The notes beneath the pieces are model-generated. The model worked only from the letters and a program-made list of their open reading frames with translations, did no database searches and was not told where the DNA came from. A program made the translations under genes and the position numbers. Positions 27,090 through 36,129 of a stretch of 64,000 bases of DNA are shown piece after piece; position 1 is the first letter of the stretch, and every line of letters begins with the position of its first letter. The stretch comes from Versatilivorator sp963663845 (lineage in GTDB: Bacteria > Acidobacteriota > Terriglobia > Versatilivoradales > Versatilivoraceae): contig OY760650.2 in NCBI GenBank assembly GCA_963663845.2, forward strand, positions 1,860,001-1,924,000, read 5' to 3'.

Positions 27090-27698
27090 TCAGTCCACGA
27101 TCACCCCAGCCTGGCCCAGCGCCAGCCTGAGCTGCTGCTCGGACTGGAAGCAGGTAGCCACGATCCCGGCCTGCCGGGCGGCTTCGACGTTTTCGGGCTT
27201 GTCGTCGGCAAAGAAGATCTCTTGGGGGCGGACTCCGGCCCGATCGATGGCGATCCGATAGATGGCGGGCTCCGGTTTCACGCAGCCCAGCTCATAGGAC
27301 AGGAGACGATCCTCGATATGGCGGACCAGGGGATAGTTCTTCCAGATGAACTGGAAGTGGACTTCGTTGACGTTGGAGAGCATCAGGAGCCGGTAGCGGC
27401 GCTTCAGGCTGAGCAGAAACGACTCCGCCAGCAGCGGCTCGGGCAGGAACAGCGAAGTCCAGAGCCGTTCGAACTCCTCGGTGGAGACGTCCAGCCGCAG
27501 GCGGGCGCACATGGTTCGGTAGAAGTCGGACCGGGAATAGTGGCCGCGGTCGAATTGCAGCAGGGGTTCCCTGTCGGCGAGGACCTGCATGATTTCCGGC
27601 AATGACAGTGCGGAGCGTGTGCCGAGCGCGTTCAGCGGAATGGCTGGGTCGTAGTCGACGATGACTTTGCCCAGATCCAGGCAGATCACCTTAATCAT
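27090..27698 (-). CDS. HAD-IA family hydrolase
   Basis: This 202-aa HAD phosphatase starts at ATG 27698. Motif I is ICLDLGKVIVDYD (second Asp replaced by Gly: D-L-G-K), motif II MLSNVN, motif III lysine in GCVKPEPAIY, and motif IV FFADDKPENVEAA. The DxGxV first motif is seen in the YihX-like alpha-D-glucose-1-phosphate phosphatase group, where DLGGV/DLGNV occurs. Probable sugar-phosphate phosphatase. It lies next to uxuA on the same strand, so a role in sugar-acid metabolism is possible. Confidence 0.82.
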   Translation of the reverse strand: MIKVICLDLGKVIVDYDPAIPLNALGTRSALSLPEIMQVLADREPLLQFDRGHYSRSDFYRTMCARLRLDVSTEEFERLWTSLFLPEPLLAESFLLSLKRRYRLLMLSNVNEVHFQFIWKNYPLVRHIEDRLLSYELGCVKPEPAIYRIAIDRAGVRPQEIFFADDKPENVEAARQAGIVATCFQSEQQLRLALGQAGVIVD

Positions 27699-27785
27699 GG
27701 CGGGGATGATGCGGCGGCATTGCTTTCCTTGGGGGTCGGCCCACACCCGAGAGGGCTGAGCTATCCTGCTTGTTCCGATATTCGT

Positions 27786-28727
27786 TCACGCCGAACTCTT
27801 ACCCACGGCCTGCATCAACCCTCGCATGTAGCCGACGGCGAACAGGCGGCCCAGCGTGGTGTAGCCGGCCTCGCCCTCTTCTTCGCCCGAAAGCTGGGGA
27901 ACGTGGTCGGGCCGTATGGCCCCGTCGAAACCGATGTCGCGGTAGGCCCGCATGGCTGCCACCATGTCGGTCTGCCCCTCGTCGTGAAAGGTCTCCACGA
28001 AGCGGCTGCTCGTCCCCCGGATGTCCCTGAAGTGGACGTACTTGATGTGAGGTCCCAGGCGCCGGATGGTGGAGGGGATGTCCACTCCCATTTCGGCGAA
28101 GGTGCCCTGGCAGAAGCAGATGCCGTTGGCCGGACTGGAACTCAGGCCGATCAGGCGTTCGAAGCTTTCGACGCTGTTCATGATGCGGGGATAGCCCTGG
28201 AAGTTTGGAATGGGGGGATCGTCCGGATGCATGGCCAGCGTGACCCCGCACTCCTCCGCCACCGGCAGGATTCTCTCCAGAAAAGCGTCCAGGTTCTCCC
28301 AGAGGCGGTCGGCCGAGGGCCGGTCCGCGCTCGAGGAAGGGGCCGGCGGCAGGGCGCTCAGGTCGAAGCCGGTGACCAGGGCGCCTCCGCGCCCCTTTTC
28401 ATCGACCGAGGTCCTGGCCCAGTCGCCGCCGGCAATGAAGTTGTAGCAGAGCAGGCCGATCCCGGCTCGCCCCAGGTTGCGGACCAGGGTCTTCATCTGC
28501 TCGATCTCGGCATCGCGCCGGGGCCCCCCGAGCTTGATGTCCTCGATGGGCAGGTAGCCCTCGACGACCGAGACCCGCAGGCCGAAGGATTCGATCCGGG
28601 CCTTCCGGTCGGCCAGCTCGGAATATTCCAGTCCCGGGTACCGGATGACCACGTCGGAGACCCCCACCTGGCTCGCCAGGCGGAGGTGGTGGTCGGAAAT
28701 GGGGGTCAGCACGATGCCAATGCGCAT
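27786..28727 (-). CDS. uxuA: Mannonate dehydratase
   Basis: UxuA dehydrates D-mannonate to 2-keto-3-deoxygluconate in hexuronate catabolism. The 313-aa protein starts at ATG 28727 with GAGGAG upstream. It has VVIRYPGLEYSEL, LLCYNFIAGGDWART, the metal-site TLAMHPDDPPIP, CFCQGTFAEMG and VHFRDIRG, all typical of the xylose-isomerase-like UxuA fold. No uxaC, uxaB or kdg genes are nearby, so the pathway must be completed elsewhere. Somewhat shorter than the enterobacterial enzyme. Confidence 0.85.
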   Translation of the reverse strand: MRIGIVLTPISDHHLRLASQVGVSDVVIRYPGLEYSELADRKARIESFGLRVSVVEGYLPIEDIKLGGPRRDAEIEQMKTLVRNLGRAGIGLLCYNFIAGGDWARTSVDEKGRGGALVTGFDLSALPPAPSSSADRPSADRLWENLDAFLERILPVAEECGVTLAMHPDDPPIPNFQGYPRIMNSVESFERLIGLSSSPANGICFCQGTFAEMGVDIPSTIRRLGPHIKYVHFRDIRGTSSRFVETFHDEGQTDMVAAMRAYRDIGFDGAIRPDHVPQLSGEEEGEAGYTTLGRLFAVGYMRGLMQAVGKSSA

Positions 28728-28794
28728 GGAACTCCTCGGAGGGGTGTCGACCGGCCCGCATTTCTCACCAGGGGGCATGATCATGGCGCAGGAA

Positions 28795-28875
28795 TTTTCC
28801 CTTCAGCGCGTGCTCGCGACCGAAGAGCGTAGCGGTTTCTACGGTCGAGGGAGCAGGTGCGCGCTGGAGGGAAAA
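28795..28875. repeat. Long imperfect inverted repeat
   Basis: TTTTCCCTTCAGCGCGTG (from 28795) pairs with GTGCGCGCTGGAGGGAAAA (ending 28875), and inside it GCGACCG pairs with CGGTCGA. Arms of about 28 bases surround a loop of about 18 bases. It lies about 70 bases upstream of uxuA, outside any gene, and could be a decayed repeat element or an RNA hairpin. Confidence 0.55.
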
Positions 28876-29059
28876 GGACCAGCCAGGGCATGCCCAGCGC
28901 CGTCTGTAGACCGCAAGCCCTTGACATGGAGCCAATCAAGGCACTGAAGACAAGCTGCTTTTGTCCTGCCTCTAGCGGCCTGGTGAGAATTGCGGGCCAA
29001 GCTTGGTCTGCGGACTCGAACCGCGCTGGCGGCCGTCGGGCGGCCCTATTGTAGCCTGT

Positions 29060-29385
29060 TCGGGCGGCGAGAGGACACCTCCGGGAGCGCGGGCGTCCCG
29101 CCCGCATGCACTCCCGTTGCGTGCTGCTCAATTTCCCTGCGATGGGGCAGCCGGCCGCCCTGCCGGCGGAAACCCCATGGGCCCGGCCAAAGGAGAGTCC
29201 TGGCGGCGTTGCCGGTCGAGCCGGGTGGAGGAGACGGGTGAGGCTGTGCCAGTGTTGTGCGGGCGGGACGCCCGCGCTCCCGGGGGGGACTTCCTCCCGT
29301 GACGGCGTTGCAGCCAAGCAGGTCCATCGGTATTCGTGTCCATTCGTGGTTCGCCTTTATTGACGAATGGGTGTTTCACTGAAGA
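29060..29385 (+). repeat. Repeat family 1, copy C, plus family-4 tail
   Basis: The inverted arms run from about 29081 and end near 29285, with the interior in the opposite orientation to copy A. After the right arm the sequence continues through GACTTCCTCCCGTGACG into ATTCGTGTCCATTCGTGGTT (29325-29345) and CGCCTTTATTGACGAATGGG, exactly the order seen after copy E at 36643-36755. So the longer unit of about 300 bp is duplicated. Confidence 0.75.
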
Positions 29386-29424
29386 TACACGAAGCGGGAC
29401 GGCTCTGCCGCATCGGCAGGGGCA

Positions 29425-29687
29425 GTGCCTCCTCGCGGAGCAGGAAGGATGGGAGGAGGCGCCCCTCCGGGAGCGCGGGCGTCCCGCCCGCATGCTATGG
29501 CGTTGCGAACCGCTCCGTTTCCCTGCGATGGGGCAGCCGGCCGCCCTGCCGGCGGGAACGGCATGGACCCGGCCGAAGCAGAGTCCTGGCGCCGTTGCTG
29601 GTCGAGCCCAGGTGGAGGAGACGGGTGAGGCTGTGCCAGTGTTGTGCGGGCGGGACGCCCGCGCTCCCGGGGGGCCTTTATCCCAAA
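29425..29687 (+). repeat. Repeat family 1, copy D
   Basis: Begins with the outer flank GTGCCTCCTCGCGGAGCA at about 29425, left arm from 29468, right arm ending at 29671, and a short right flank to about 29687. It ends less than 30 bases from the stop of the DNA glycosylase gene. Together with copy C it fills most of the 1-kb gap between 28728 and 29713, which holds no gene. Confidence 0.75.
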
Positions 29688-29713
29688 CCCCGCGAGCTCG
29701 GCCCGAGACTCTC

Positions 29714-30325
29714 TCACCTCGAAACGAACCCGTTTCCCCGGATCACGAAGCGCCAGGGCTTGGACAGCCAGGGCTCGGGAGTCTGCCCCAAGCCGATGCG
29801 GGGCGTGGCCGCCACCGAAGAGGGCGCCGCCGCCGGCCCTCGGGTCAGGGTGAGTGGTGAGTCGGCCCGGCAGCAGTCCAGGCCGTTTTCTCCCCGGCTG
29901 ATCCCCAGGGCCTGGGTCAGCTTGGCCGGGCCGCTGGCAAGCTGGGACAGGGGCTTGCCGCCGCGCAGCTCCTGCATGCGCTCGATCCCCTCCAGGGGCT
30001 CGAAGGCCCGAATGAGCACCGCCGCCGGGAATCCGTCCGCCTCGGTGACCAGGTTCAGCATCCAGTGCATGCCGTAGGTGAAGTAGACGTAGGCGAAGCC
30101 GGGCGGGCCGTACATGATCTCGTTTCGCCGGGTTCGGCCCGCCTTGGCGTGGCAGGCCAGGTCCCTTTCGCCGATGTAGGCCTCGGTTTCGACGATGGTC
30201 CCCGCCAGCAGGACGCCGCCCAGCCTGCGGACGAGACGGCACCCCAGCAGCTCGCGGGCCACCGTTCGGGTGGGGCGGTCGAAAAAGGATCGGGGGAGGA
30301 AATCGGCGTGCGGAGAAGGAGCCAA
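29714..30325 (-). CDS. mpg: DNA-3-methyladenine glycosylase (AAG/MPG family)
   Basis: This roughly 203-aa protein excises alkylated or deaminated purines in base excision repair. It shows FFDRPTRTVARELLGCRLV (near the N-terminus), IVETEAYIGERDLACHA with the catalytic glutamate, RNEIMYGPPGFAYVYFTYGM and LASGPAKLTQALGI, all classic for the family. No ATG is available; a TTG at 30325 is the best start. It begins 20 bases past the stop of the TolB-like gene upstream, and the frame stays open far into that gene, so translation may be coupled. Length fits the family. Confidence 0.88.
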   Translation of the reverse strand: MAPSPHADFLPRSFFDRPTRTVARELLGCRLVRRLGGVLLAGTIVETEAYIGERDLACHAKAGRTRRNEIMYGPPGFAYVYFTYGMHWMLNLVTEADGFPAAVLIRAFEPLEGIERMQELRGGKPLSQLASGPAKLTQALGISRGENGLDCCRADSPLTLTRGPAAAPSSVAATPRIGLGQTPEPWLSKPWRFVIRGNGFVSR

Positions 30326-30345
30326 GGGTCGTGTCCCGGTCGGGC

Positions 30346-31395
30346 CTACTCCACCCAGTCGGCGATGAAGACGTTGGTCTCGCCGCGGACTTTTCCGTGG
30401 CGGTTGGAGGCGAAGACCAGTTGCTTTCCATCCGGGGAGAACATCGGGAACCCGTCGAAAGTCTCGTCGAAGGTGACCTGTTCCAGGTTGCTTCCGTCGA
30501 TGTCGACCAGGTAGAGATCGAAGTTGCGGCCCTTGGGGTCGCCCAGGTTGGAGGCGAAGATGATCCGCCGCCCGTCCGGATGGAAGAAGGGACAGAAGTT
30601 GGCGGCGCCGTTGCGGGTCACCTGAACCCGGCCGCTGCCGTCGGCATTCATGACGAAGATGTCGAGCTGGCTGGGCTCGATCAGGTTCCGGTTCAGCAGG
30701 TCGGTGTACTTGGCCTTGGCGGCCTCGTCGGTGGGGTGAGAGGCGCGGTAGACGATCTTGCGGCCGTCGGGGGAGTAGAAGGCGCCCCCGTCGTAGCCGA
30801 GGGTGTCGGTGAGCCTTTGGACCCCCGACCCGTCGGTGTTCATGGAGTAGAGGTCCAGGTCGCCGTCCCTCATGGAGGTGAATACGATCCTGTCCCCGTC
30901 GGGAGAGAGGGTGGCTTCGGCGTCGTAGCCCGGCGTGTCGGTCAACCGGGTGAGGCCCTGGTTGAAATCCGAAAGGAAGATGTCGTAGTCGGGGTAGACG
31001 GCCCACACGTATCCCCGGGAAAAGTCGGGCCGGGGCGGACAATCGTCGCTGCCCAGGTGGGTGGAGGCGTAGACGAATCGGCGGCCGTCCTTGAGGAAAT
31101 AGGCGCAGGTGGTGCGGCCCTTGCCGCTGCTGACCCGGGTGATGCCGCTGCCGTCGGTCCCCATCACGAAGATCTGGTCGCACTGGCCGCCGTCGCGGGT
31201 GGCCTGGAATATCAGGCGTTGGCCGTCGAAGGAGAAATAGGCTTCGGCGTTCTCCCCTCCAAAGGTCAGTTGACGCAGGTTGCGCAGGCGGGGTTCACGG
31301 GGTTCCGCGGTCTCGGTCTCGGGCGGCGCCTGGCAGGCGGCCAGGGCCGGCAGCAAGCACAGGGGCGCCAGTCGTGCAGCCCAGGGGATTTTCAT
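30346..31395 (-). CDS. TolB-like WD40/PD40 beta-propeller lipoprotein
   Basis: This 349-aa exported protein has a lipoprotein signal (ARLAPLCLLPALAAC). Repeated PD40 units such as FSFDGQRLIFQATRD, LSPDGDRIVFTSMRDGD, YSPDGRKIVYRASH, FHPDGRRIIFASNLGD and FSPDGKQLVFASNRHG make a six-bladed TolB-type propeller. It is not TolB itself (no tol-pal genes around) but a common periplasmic binding or scaffold type in this kind of genome. Located directly upstream of mpg and close to bioA on the same strand. Confidence 0.85.
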   Translation of the reverse strand: MKIPWAARLAPLCLLPALAACQAPPETETAEPREPRLRNLRQLTFGGENAEAYFSFDGQRLIFQATRDGGQCDQIFVMGTDGSGITRVSSGKGRTTCAYFLKDGRRFVYASTHLGSDDCPPRPDFSRGYVWAVYPDYDIFLSDFNQGLTRLTDTPGYDAEATLSPDGDRIVFTSMRDGDLDLYSMNTDGSGVQRLTDTLGYDGGAFYSPDGRKIVYRASHPTDEAAKAKYTDLLNRNLIEPSQLDIFVMNADGSGRVQVTRNGAANFCPFFHPDGRRIIFASNLGDPKGRNFDLYLVDIDGSNLEQVTFDETFDGFPMFSPDGKQLVFASNRHGKVRGETNVFIADWVE

Positions 31396-31429
31396 GGGGC
31401 GTTGTCCTCTTGCGGTTGGCGGACCGGGG

Positions 31430-32812
31430 TCACTCCTCTTCCCAGGCCCCCCGGATGCTATTGTAGGTAACCTCCACCAGCGTTTTCAATTGGGGCCGGC
31501 TGATCGAAAGCGGGGGCATCAGCACCACGGTGTCGCCGAGGGGCCTCAGCAGGACGCCTCGCCGCCGGGCCTGCAGGACCACCCGATGGCCCATGCGGCG
31601 TCCCAGCGGAAAGGGCTGCCGGCTGCCGCGGTCCCGCATCAGCTCAATCCCCACCATGAACCCCAGTTGGCGGACCTCCCCGACGCAGGGCAGCTCCCAC
31701 AGGCGCCGCAGTGCCCGGGTCAGGTATGCGATCTTTCCCTGCAACTTCTCCAGGGTCTTCTCCTGGCTGAAGACCTCCAGGTTGGCCAGGGCGGCCGCGC
31801 AGGCCAGCGGATTCCCCGTGTAGGTATGCCCGTGAAAGAAGGACTTGAACTCCTCGTACTCGCCCAGAAAGGACTCGAAGATCTCCTCGCTGGTCAGGGT
31901 GGCCGCCAACGGAAGCGTGCCTCCGGTGATTCCCTTGGCCAGGGCCACGAAATCCGGCCGGATGTCCTCGTGTTCCAGGGCCAGGAACCGGCCGGTTCTG
32001 CCGAACCCGGTCGCCACCTCGTCCAGGATCAGGTGAACTCCGAAGCGCCGGGTCAGCTCGGCCAGCCCTCCCATGAAGCCTTCCGGCATGGGCACCATTC
32101 CGCCCGCCCCCTGAATCATGGGCTCCACCACCAGGCCGCAGATCTCGCGATGGCGGGTCCGCAGCACCTGCTCCACCTCGCCGAGGTGATCGATCTCACG
32201 CTGCGCCGGCTGTTGTCCCGGGGGGTAGCGGCGGGAACTGGGGTAGGCCACCTTGAGGGTGGGAAACAGCAGGGGCCGAAAGATCTCGTGGAAGAGCCGG
32301 ACGCCGCCCACGCTCACCGACCCCAGGGTGTCTCCGTGATAGGCGTTGGAGAAGGCCAGGAACTTCTTCTTGGCATCCCATCGCCGGCCCCGGTTCCTCC
32401 AGTACTGGAAAGACATCTTGAGGGCGATCTCCACGGCCGTGGCCCCGTCGTCGGAAAAGAAGACCCGGGTCAGGTTCGGGGGCGTGAGCTCGACCAGCTT
32501 TCCGGCCAGTTGCACCGCGGGAACGTTGGTCAGTCCCAGCAGGGTGCTGTGGTCGAGCTGATCCAGTTGGCGGCGGATGGCCCGCACGATGTGGGGGTGG
32601 GAGTGGCCGTGGACGTTGGCCCACAGCGAAGAGACCCCGTCCAGGTACTTCCTTCCCCGGGTGTCGTACAGGTAGACTCCCCGGCCCCGCTCGATCACCA
32701 GTTGAGGGGATTCCATCCACTCCTTCATTTGAGTGAAGGGGTGCCAGAGGGTCTGCTTGTCCAGCCTTTCGAGGTCCGTTTCGGTCCGGTCCGTGAGCGG
32801 CGAGTGGGTCAT
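31430..32812 (-). CDS. bioA: Adenosylmethionine-8-amino-7-oxononanoate aminotransferase
   Basis: BioA is the PLP enzyme that makes 7,8-diaminononanoate in biotin synthesis using SAM as amino donor. The 460-aa protein starts at ATG 32812. It has KQTLWHPFTQMKEW near the N-terminus (the BioA signature), GRKYLDGVSSLWANVHGHSH, FFSDDGATAVEIALKM, LILDEVATGFGRTG and the PLP-lysine region ALAKGITGG. No bioB, bioD or bioF genes are in the window, so the biotin pathway is dispersed. Confidence 0.93.
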   Translation of the reverse strand: MTHSPLTDRTETDLERLDKQTLWHPFTQMKEWMESPQLVIERGRGVYLYDTRGRKYLDGVSSLWANVHGHSHPHIVRAIRRQLDQLDHSTLLGLTNVPAVQLAGKLVELTPPNLTRVFFSDDGATAVEIALKMSFQYWRNRGRRWDAKKKFLAFSNAYHGDTLGSVSVGGVRLFHEIFRPLLFPTLKVAYPSSRRYPPGQQPAQREIDHLGEVEQVLRTRHREICGLVVEPMIQGAGGMVPMPEGFMGGLAELTRRFGVHLILDEVATGFGRTGRFLALEHEDIRPDFVALAKGITGGTLPLAATLTSEEIFESFLGEYEEFKSFFHGHTYTGNPLACAAALANLEVFSQEKTLEKLQGKIAYLTRALRRLWELPCVGEVRQLGFMVGIELMRDRGSRQPFPLGRRMGHRVVLQARRRGVLLRPLGDTVVLMPPLSISRPQLKTLVEVTYNSIRGAWEEE

Positions 32813-32968
32813 GAGATGAGGGTTCCGGGTCACCTGGGCGACGGGGAGTGCTTGCAGGGCCCGACGGACTTGACCAGACAGCGGAGGCTGCCGGGTGTTG
32901 GCGGGGCGTCGCCAGGCTCCCTCCCCGAACATTCTATACCCGCAGCGGTTCCCGTGGGGCCGGCCGGG

Positions 32969-33751
32969 TCAGGTCCGGGGCGGATGCAGCCTGCCGGCAT
33001 AGACCAGGGTGTCATATTCGAAGGTGACCCTTCCTTCGACCTGCCACTCCTCGAAAATACGGTCCAGCGCCCGCATCAGGGACTGGTGGCCGGGGTGCCC
33101 GGCCAGCGGCGCGTAGGAGCAGGAGAGGGTGCGGCCGATGAGACCCTCCCGGTCGAAGACCTGGGAGTTGGCCAATGTCTTCCGTTGAAAGGCTTGCGGA
33201 CCGAAGAACGCCTGCAACTGATCTCGGCCGACGTTCTCGTGGCGAACCCGGGCGTAGTCGGTGCCGTGGCGCAGCAGCAACTCTTCGTAGGCCCTCAGGA
33301 ACCCCGTGCTCTCGGTCTTGCGCTGGTTCCAGACCAGGACCGCAAAGGCCGGTGGGGTGCCGATGCGGCGGAACTCCTCTCGGGCCCGGTCGATCGGGAA
33401 CCAGTGAAAGGACTGGCCGGCGAGGACGAGATCCACCGACCGGTTGCCGAGGGTGGTGGCTTCGGCGCGCCCATCGATGCTGCGGAAGCCGGGGTAGCCC
33501 TTCAGGTGGGCTTCGGCCGTCCGTCGCATCTCGGGGTTGGGCTCGACACCCGCGACCGGGTAGCCCTGCCGCAGGAAGAGCTCGGCCAGCAGCCCCGTCC
33601 CCGACCCGACGTCGGCGACGCGGTGGCCAGGCTTCAGGGCCGACAACTCCCTCAGCCATGCGAGCAGGTCCTCGGGGTAGCCCGGGCGATACTTTCGATA
33701 GTATTCGACCCGCCCCAGAAAGCGTTCCGGAGCCTTGGCAGGGGAGGACAA
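32969..33751 (-). CDS. Class I SAM-dependent methyltransferase
   Basis: This 260-aa Rossmann-fold methyltransferase has motif I RVADVGSGTGLLAELFL (about 44-60), GVEPNPEMR for the ribose hydroxyls, and VDLVLAGQSFHWFPIDRA, the motif typical of the trans-aconitate/ubiquinone-type methyltransferases with FHWF. N-terminal YYRKYRPGYPEDLLAWL is also characteristic. Substrate unknown, a small molecule likely. It runs on the same strand as the 33764-34507 gene, 12 bases after it. Confidence 0.85.
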   Translation of the reverse strand: MSSPAKAPERFLGRVEYYRKYRPGYPEDLLAWLRELSALKPGHRVADVGSGTGLLAELFLRQGYPVAGVEPNPEMRRTAEAHLKGYPGFRSIDGRAEATTLGNRSVDLVLAGQSFHWFPIDRAREEFRRIGTPPAFAVLVWNQRKTESTGFLRAYEELLLRHGTDYARVRHENVGRDQLQAFFGPQAFQRKTLANSQVFDREGLIGRTLSCSYAPLAGHPGHQSLMRALDRIFEEWQVEGRVTFEYDTLVYAGRLHPPRT

Positions 33752-33763
33752 TGGGGGACTCGT

Positions 33764-34507
33764 TCAGAGATCGGACCCGGTCTGCGCGCCAGGCGCGGGC
33801 AGGCTTGGCAGATCGAGTGGGAGATCTTGCCGCATCACGGCCCGCCGGGCTTGCAACCGGGGCAACTCCGGGTCTGGTTTCCCATCCAGGAAGAGGTCTC
33901 CCGAGGTCGAGCCAGCGGGGGCATTGGATGGGTCCTTCGCACCCGAGGCCGGGGCGCCCGAGTTATCCTTGTCCCGCGATGGCGAGCCCGTGGGCGCAGG
34001 ATCGTCCCGGAGTTTGCGCGGCACGTTGTAGACGGTCTTCATCTTCGGCGACACCAGAAACGCAAGGGCTGTGGGCAACCCCACGAACAAACCACCGAAA
34101 AGAGCCCATCCCCGGCCATTCAGATCCCACCCGGGCGCCAACCCGAGAAAAATCCCAGTGGAAGCCCCGGCAGTGATCAATCCCTCGTAGGGAGGCCGGT
34201 CAACCAGGATCTGGGACACCGCCGGCTTCCCGAGAGTGCGTGTTTGTCCGGGATTCAGCGTGACCGTGATGGATCCGGGCGTGGCCGAGTGGAAATGTCC
34301 CTTGACCTTCGTTTTCCCCTGAGGCGCCCGGTCCGTGTAGAGCACCACCGTGGTTTTGGTTCCGGGTTCGACGTTCTGCACCCTGGACCAGTCAGGCTTG
34401 ACCTTGGCTTCTGCCGCAGGCGCCCAGCTCACAACCACCAGAAAGAACACAACCCCTACAGCCGTGCTCTTTCTGAACACCCCCCACGAGTTTGTATCTG
34501 TTTTCAT
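33764..34507 (-). CDS. Exported hypothetical protein with one membrane segment
   Basis: This 247-aa protein starts at ATG 34507 (GAGGAT upstream). The N-terminal signal is STAVGVVFFLVVVSWAPAAEA. A beta-rich stretch follows (TKTTVVLYTDRAPQG, GSITVTLNPGQTRTL), then hydrophobic WALFGGLFVGLPTALAFLVS (about 132-151), then a proline- and glycine-rich tail of about 90 residues likely to be disordered. It is not a recognised family. The layout suggests a membrane-anchored protein with a flexible cytoplasmic or periplasmic tail. Confidence 0.6.
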   Translation of the reverse strand: MKTDTNSWGVFRKSTAVGVVFFLVVVSWAPAAEAKVKPDWSRVQNVEPGTKTTVVLYTDRAPQGKTKVKGHFHSATPGSITVTLNPGQTRTLGKPAVSQILVDRPPYEGLITAGASTGIFLGLAPGWDLNGRGWALFGGLFVGLPTALAFLVSPKMKTVYNVPRKLRDDPAPTGSPSRDKDNSGAPASGAKDPSNAPAGSTSGDLFLDGKPDPELPRLQARRAVMRQDLPLDLPSLPAPGAQTGSDL

Positions 34508-34604
34508 CGTGTTATCCTCAAGCAGAAGGTTCCCACAACAGGGCCCTGCCGCCCTGCCGCCGATGACAGGGATCGAGTGCAACTCGAAGTCCTTTGGCAG
34601 CCTC

Positions 34605-35267
34605 CTACAGCCCGGACTCCCGGCCGATTTCCTTGATGCGTATATTGCGAAACTCGACCTTGGTCCCGTGTCCCAGGAAGCCGATATGGCCGCTCCGCCG
34701 GGCCACGCCGGGGTGTTTTTGCAGGACCTCGGGGTCGGTCACCGAGTCCAGGTCGAAGTCGACGATGACGGTCCCGTTCAGGGTCACCGTGATCTGCCGG
34801 CCCAGGGCGCGGATCTCCTCCCGGTTCCACTCTCCCGTCGGTTTCAGAAAGCCCCGCCTGGCCGGAGCCAGGTCATAGACCGACCCGTGATACTGGGTCG
34901 GGCGGAGCTTGTCCTTGTAGCGGGGCGAGTGGTTGTCGAGGACCTGGATTTCCAATCCCTGGTAGGCGGCATCCCCAACCAATGGAGAGCGGATGCCGAC
35001 GCCGTTGTTGGAGCCCTCCTGCAGGCGAAACTCGAAGCGCAGGACGAAGTCGGCGTACTCCCGCTCGGTGAAGAGGTTGCCCCCGCCCTCGGCGGGACAG
35101 ATCAACACCCCGCCCTCCACCAGGTAGCCCTGGCCCACCTTCCCCACCGGCTGCCAACCCTGAAGAGACTGGCCGTCAAAGAGGGGCACGAAGCCGGGCT
35201 CGGGGGCCGATGAACGACCGCAGGCCGTCCAGGCGGCCATCAGGAGGACAAGGGCGGTACGTTTCAT
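34605..35267 (-). CDS. DUF1080 (3-keto-disaccharide hydrolase-type) lipoprotein
   Basis: This 220-aa protein has a lipoprotein signal (ALVLLMAAWTAC). The body is a jelly-roll DUF1080 domain: GFVPLFDGQSLQGWQPVG, LLFTEREYADF-like strand (NLFTEREYADFVLRFEFRL), NNGVGIRSP, YQGLEIQVLDNHS and GHIGFLGHGTKVEFRNIRIK. Members cleave 3-keto-glycosides in some Bacteroidetes and are very abundant in Planctomycetes and Acidobacteria. No oxidoreductase partner is adjacent. The GH-like and sialidase-like genes at 10-18 kb suggest a shared lifestyle on glycans. Confidence 0.85.
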   Translation of the reverse strand: MKRTALVLLMAAWTACGRSSAPEPGFVPLFDGQSLQGWQPVGKVGQGYLVEGGVLICPAEGGGNLFTEREYADFVLRFEFRLQEGSNNGVGIRSPLVGDAAYQGLEIQVLDNHSPRYKDKLRPTQYHGSVYDLAPARRGFLKPTGEWNREEIRALGRQITVTLNGTVIVDFDLDSVTDPEVLQKHPGVARRSGHIGFLGHGTKVEFRNIRIKEIGRESGL

Positions 35268-35301
35268 GGAAAACTTTCGCCGGGGGCTTCAGGGATGGCG
35301 G

Positions 35302-36129
35302 CTATTCCTGAGACAGAACACCCGGCCTCTCGGGAATCTGGTGGTCCATCTCGACCGCCGGCTCTTCCACGTCGGGGCATCCCACCACCTTGGCCGGAAC
35401 TCCGGTGACGGTGCAGTGGGGGGGAACATCGGCCAGGACCACGCTGCCGGCTCCGACCTTGGCGCCCTCGCCCACGTGCACGTTCCCCAGGATCTTGGCG
35501 CCGGCCCCGATCAGCACGCCACGATGGACCTTGGGATGCCGGTCTCCGCTCTCCTTGCCCGTTCCGCCCAGCGTCACCGCGTGCAGCATGGAGACCATGT
35601 CGTCGACCACGGCCGTCTCGCCGATGACCACGCCCGTGCCGTGGTCGATGAAGATTCCCTTGCCGATGCGGGCGGCCGGATGAATGTCGACCCCGAAGAC
35701 TTCCGAAATCCGGTTCTGGAGCAGCAGCGCGAGCTGATGGCGCTCCTGCGTCCACAGCCAGTGGGCCACGCGGTAGGACTGGAGGGCATGGAACCCCTTG
35801 TAGTAGAGCAGAGGCTCGGCGTAGCTGTTGCAGGCGGGATCTCTGTCGCGGAAGGCCTTCAGGTCTTCCCGAAACGCGGCTCGAATGGACGCGCTGTCGG
35901 CCAGCGCCTCGTCGATGACGTCCCGGATCAGCATGGGAGACAGGCTGGGACTGGTCAGCTTGGCGGCCAGATGGAAGCTGAGCGTGTCCTCCAGGCTCTG
36001 GTGGTTGAGCACGGTGGAGTGCAGAAAGCTGGCCAGGATGGGTTCCCTGGCGGCCTCGTGCGAGACGTCTTGACGGATATCCCGCCAGACCGTGTCGCTG
36101 CCGGCAGCCTCTGGTTCGAGCAGGTTCAT
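35302..36129 (-). CDS. cysE: Serine O-acetyltransferase
   Basis: CysE makes O-acetylserine from serine and acetyl-CoA, the first step to cysteine. The protein has the N-terminal helical domain (VWRDIRQDV...EPILASFLHSTVLNHQSLEDTLSFHLA) and the left-handed beta-helix with VDIHPAARIGKGIFIDHGTG, VVIGETAVV and TLGGTGKESGDRHPKV. Catalytic His and Asp of the family are present. The start at 36129 was chosen by alignment with other CysE proteins; the frame also opens at ATG 36195, adding 22 non-conserved residues. The C-terminal tail of about 25 residues after VPAKVVG is where cysteine feedback acts in homologues. Confidence 0.92.
   Translation of the reverse strand: MNLLEPEAAGSDTVWRDIRQDVSHEAAREPILASFLHSTVLNHQSLEDTLSFHLAAKLTSPSLSPMLIRDVIDEALADSASIRAAFREDLKAFRDRDPACNSYAEPLLYYKGFHALQSYRVAHWLWTQERHQLALLLQNRISEVFGVDIHPAARIGKGIFIDHGTGVVIGETAVVDDMVSMLHAVTLGGTGKESGDRHPKVHRGVLIGAGAKILGNVHVGEGAKVGAGSVVLADVPPHCTVTGVPAKVVGCPDVEEPAVEMDHQIPERPGVLSQE

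Noticed and set aside
28781..29493. Several short frames with RGRPAR, CGRDARAPG and SAGVPPA sequences
   Set aside because: They come from repeat family 1; the same peptides recur in every copy and both strands, as expected of translated repeats.
31280..34636. A 1118-codon open frame on the plus strand across bioA and neighbours
   Set aside because: It runs opposite to bioA, a methyltransferase and an exported protein gene, each well supported; no domain is visible in the long frame.
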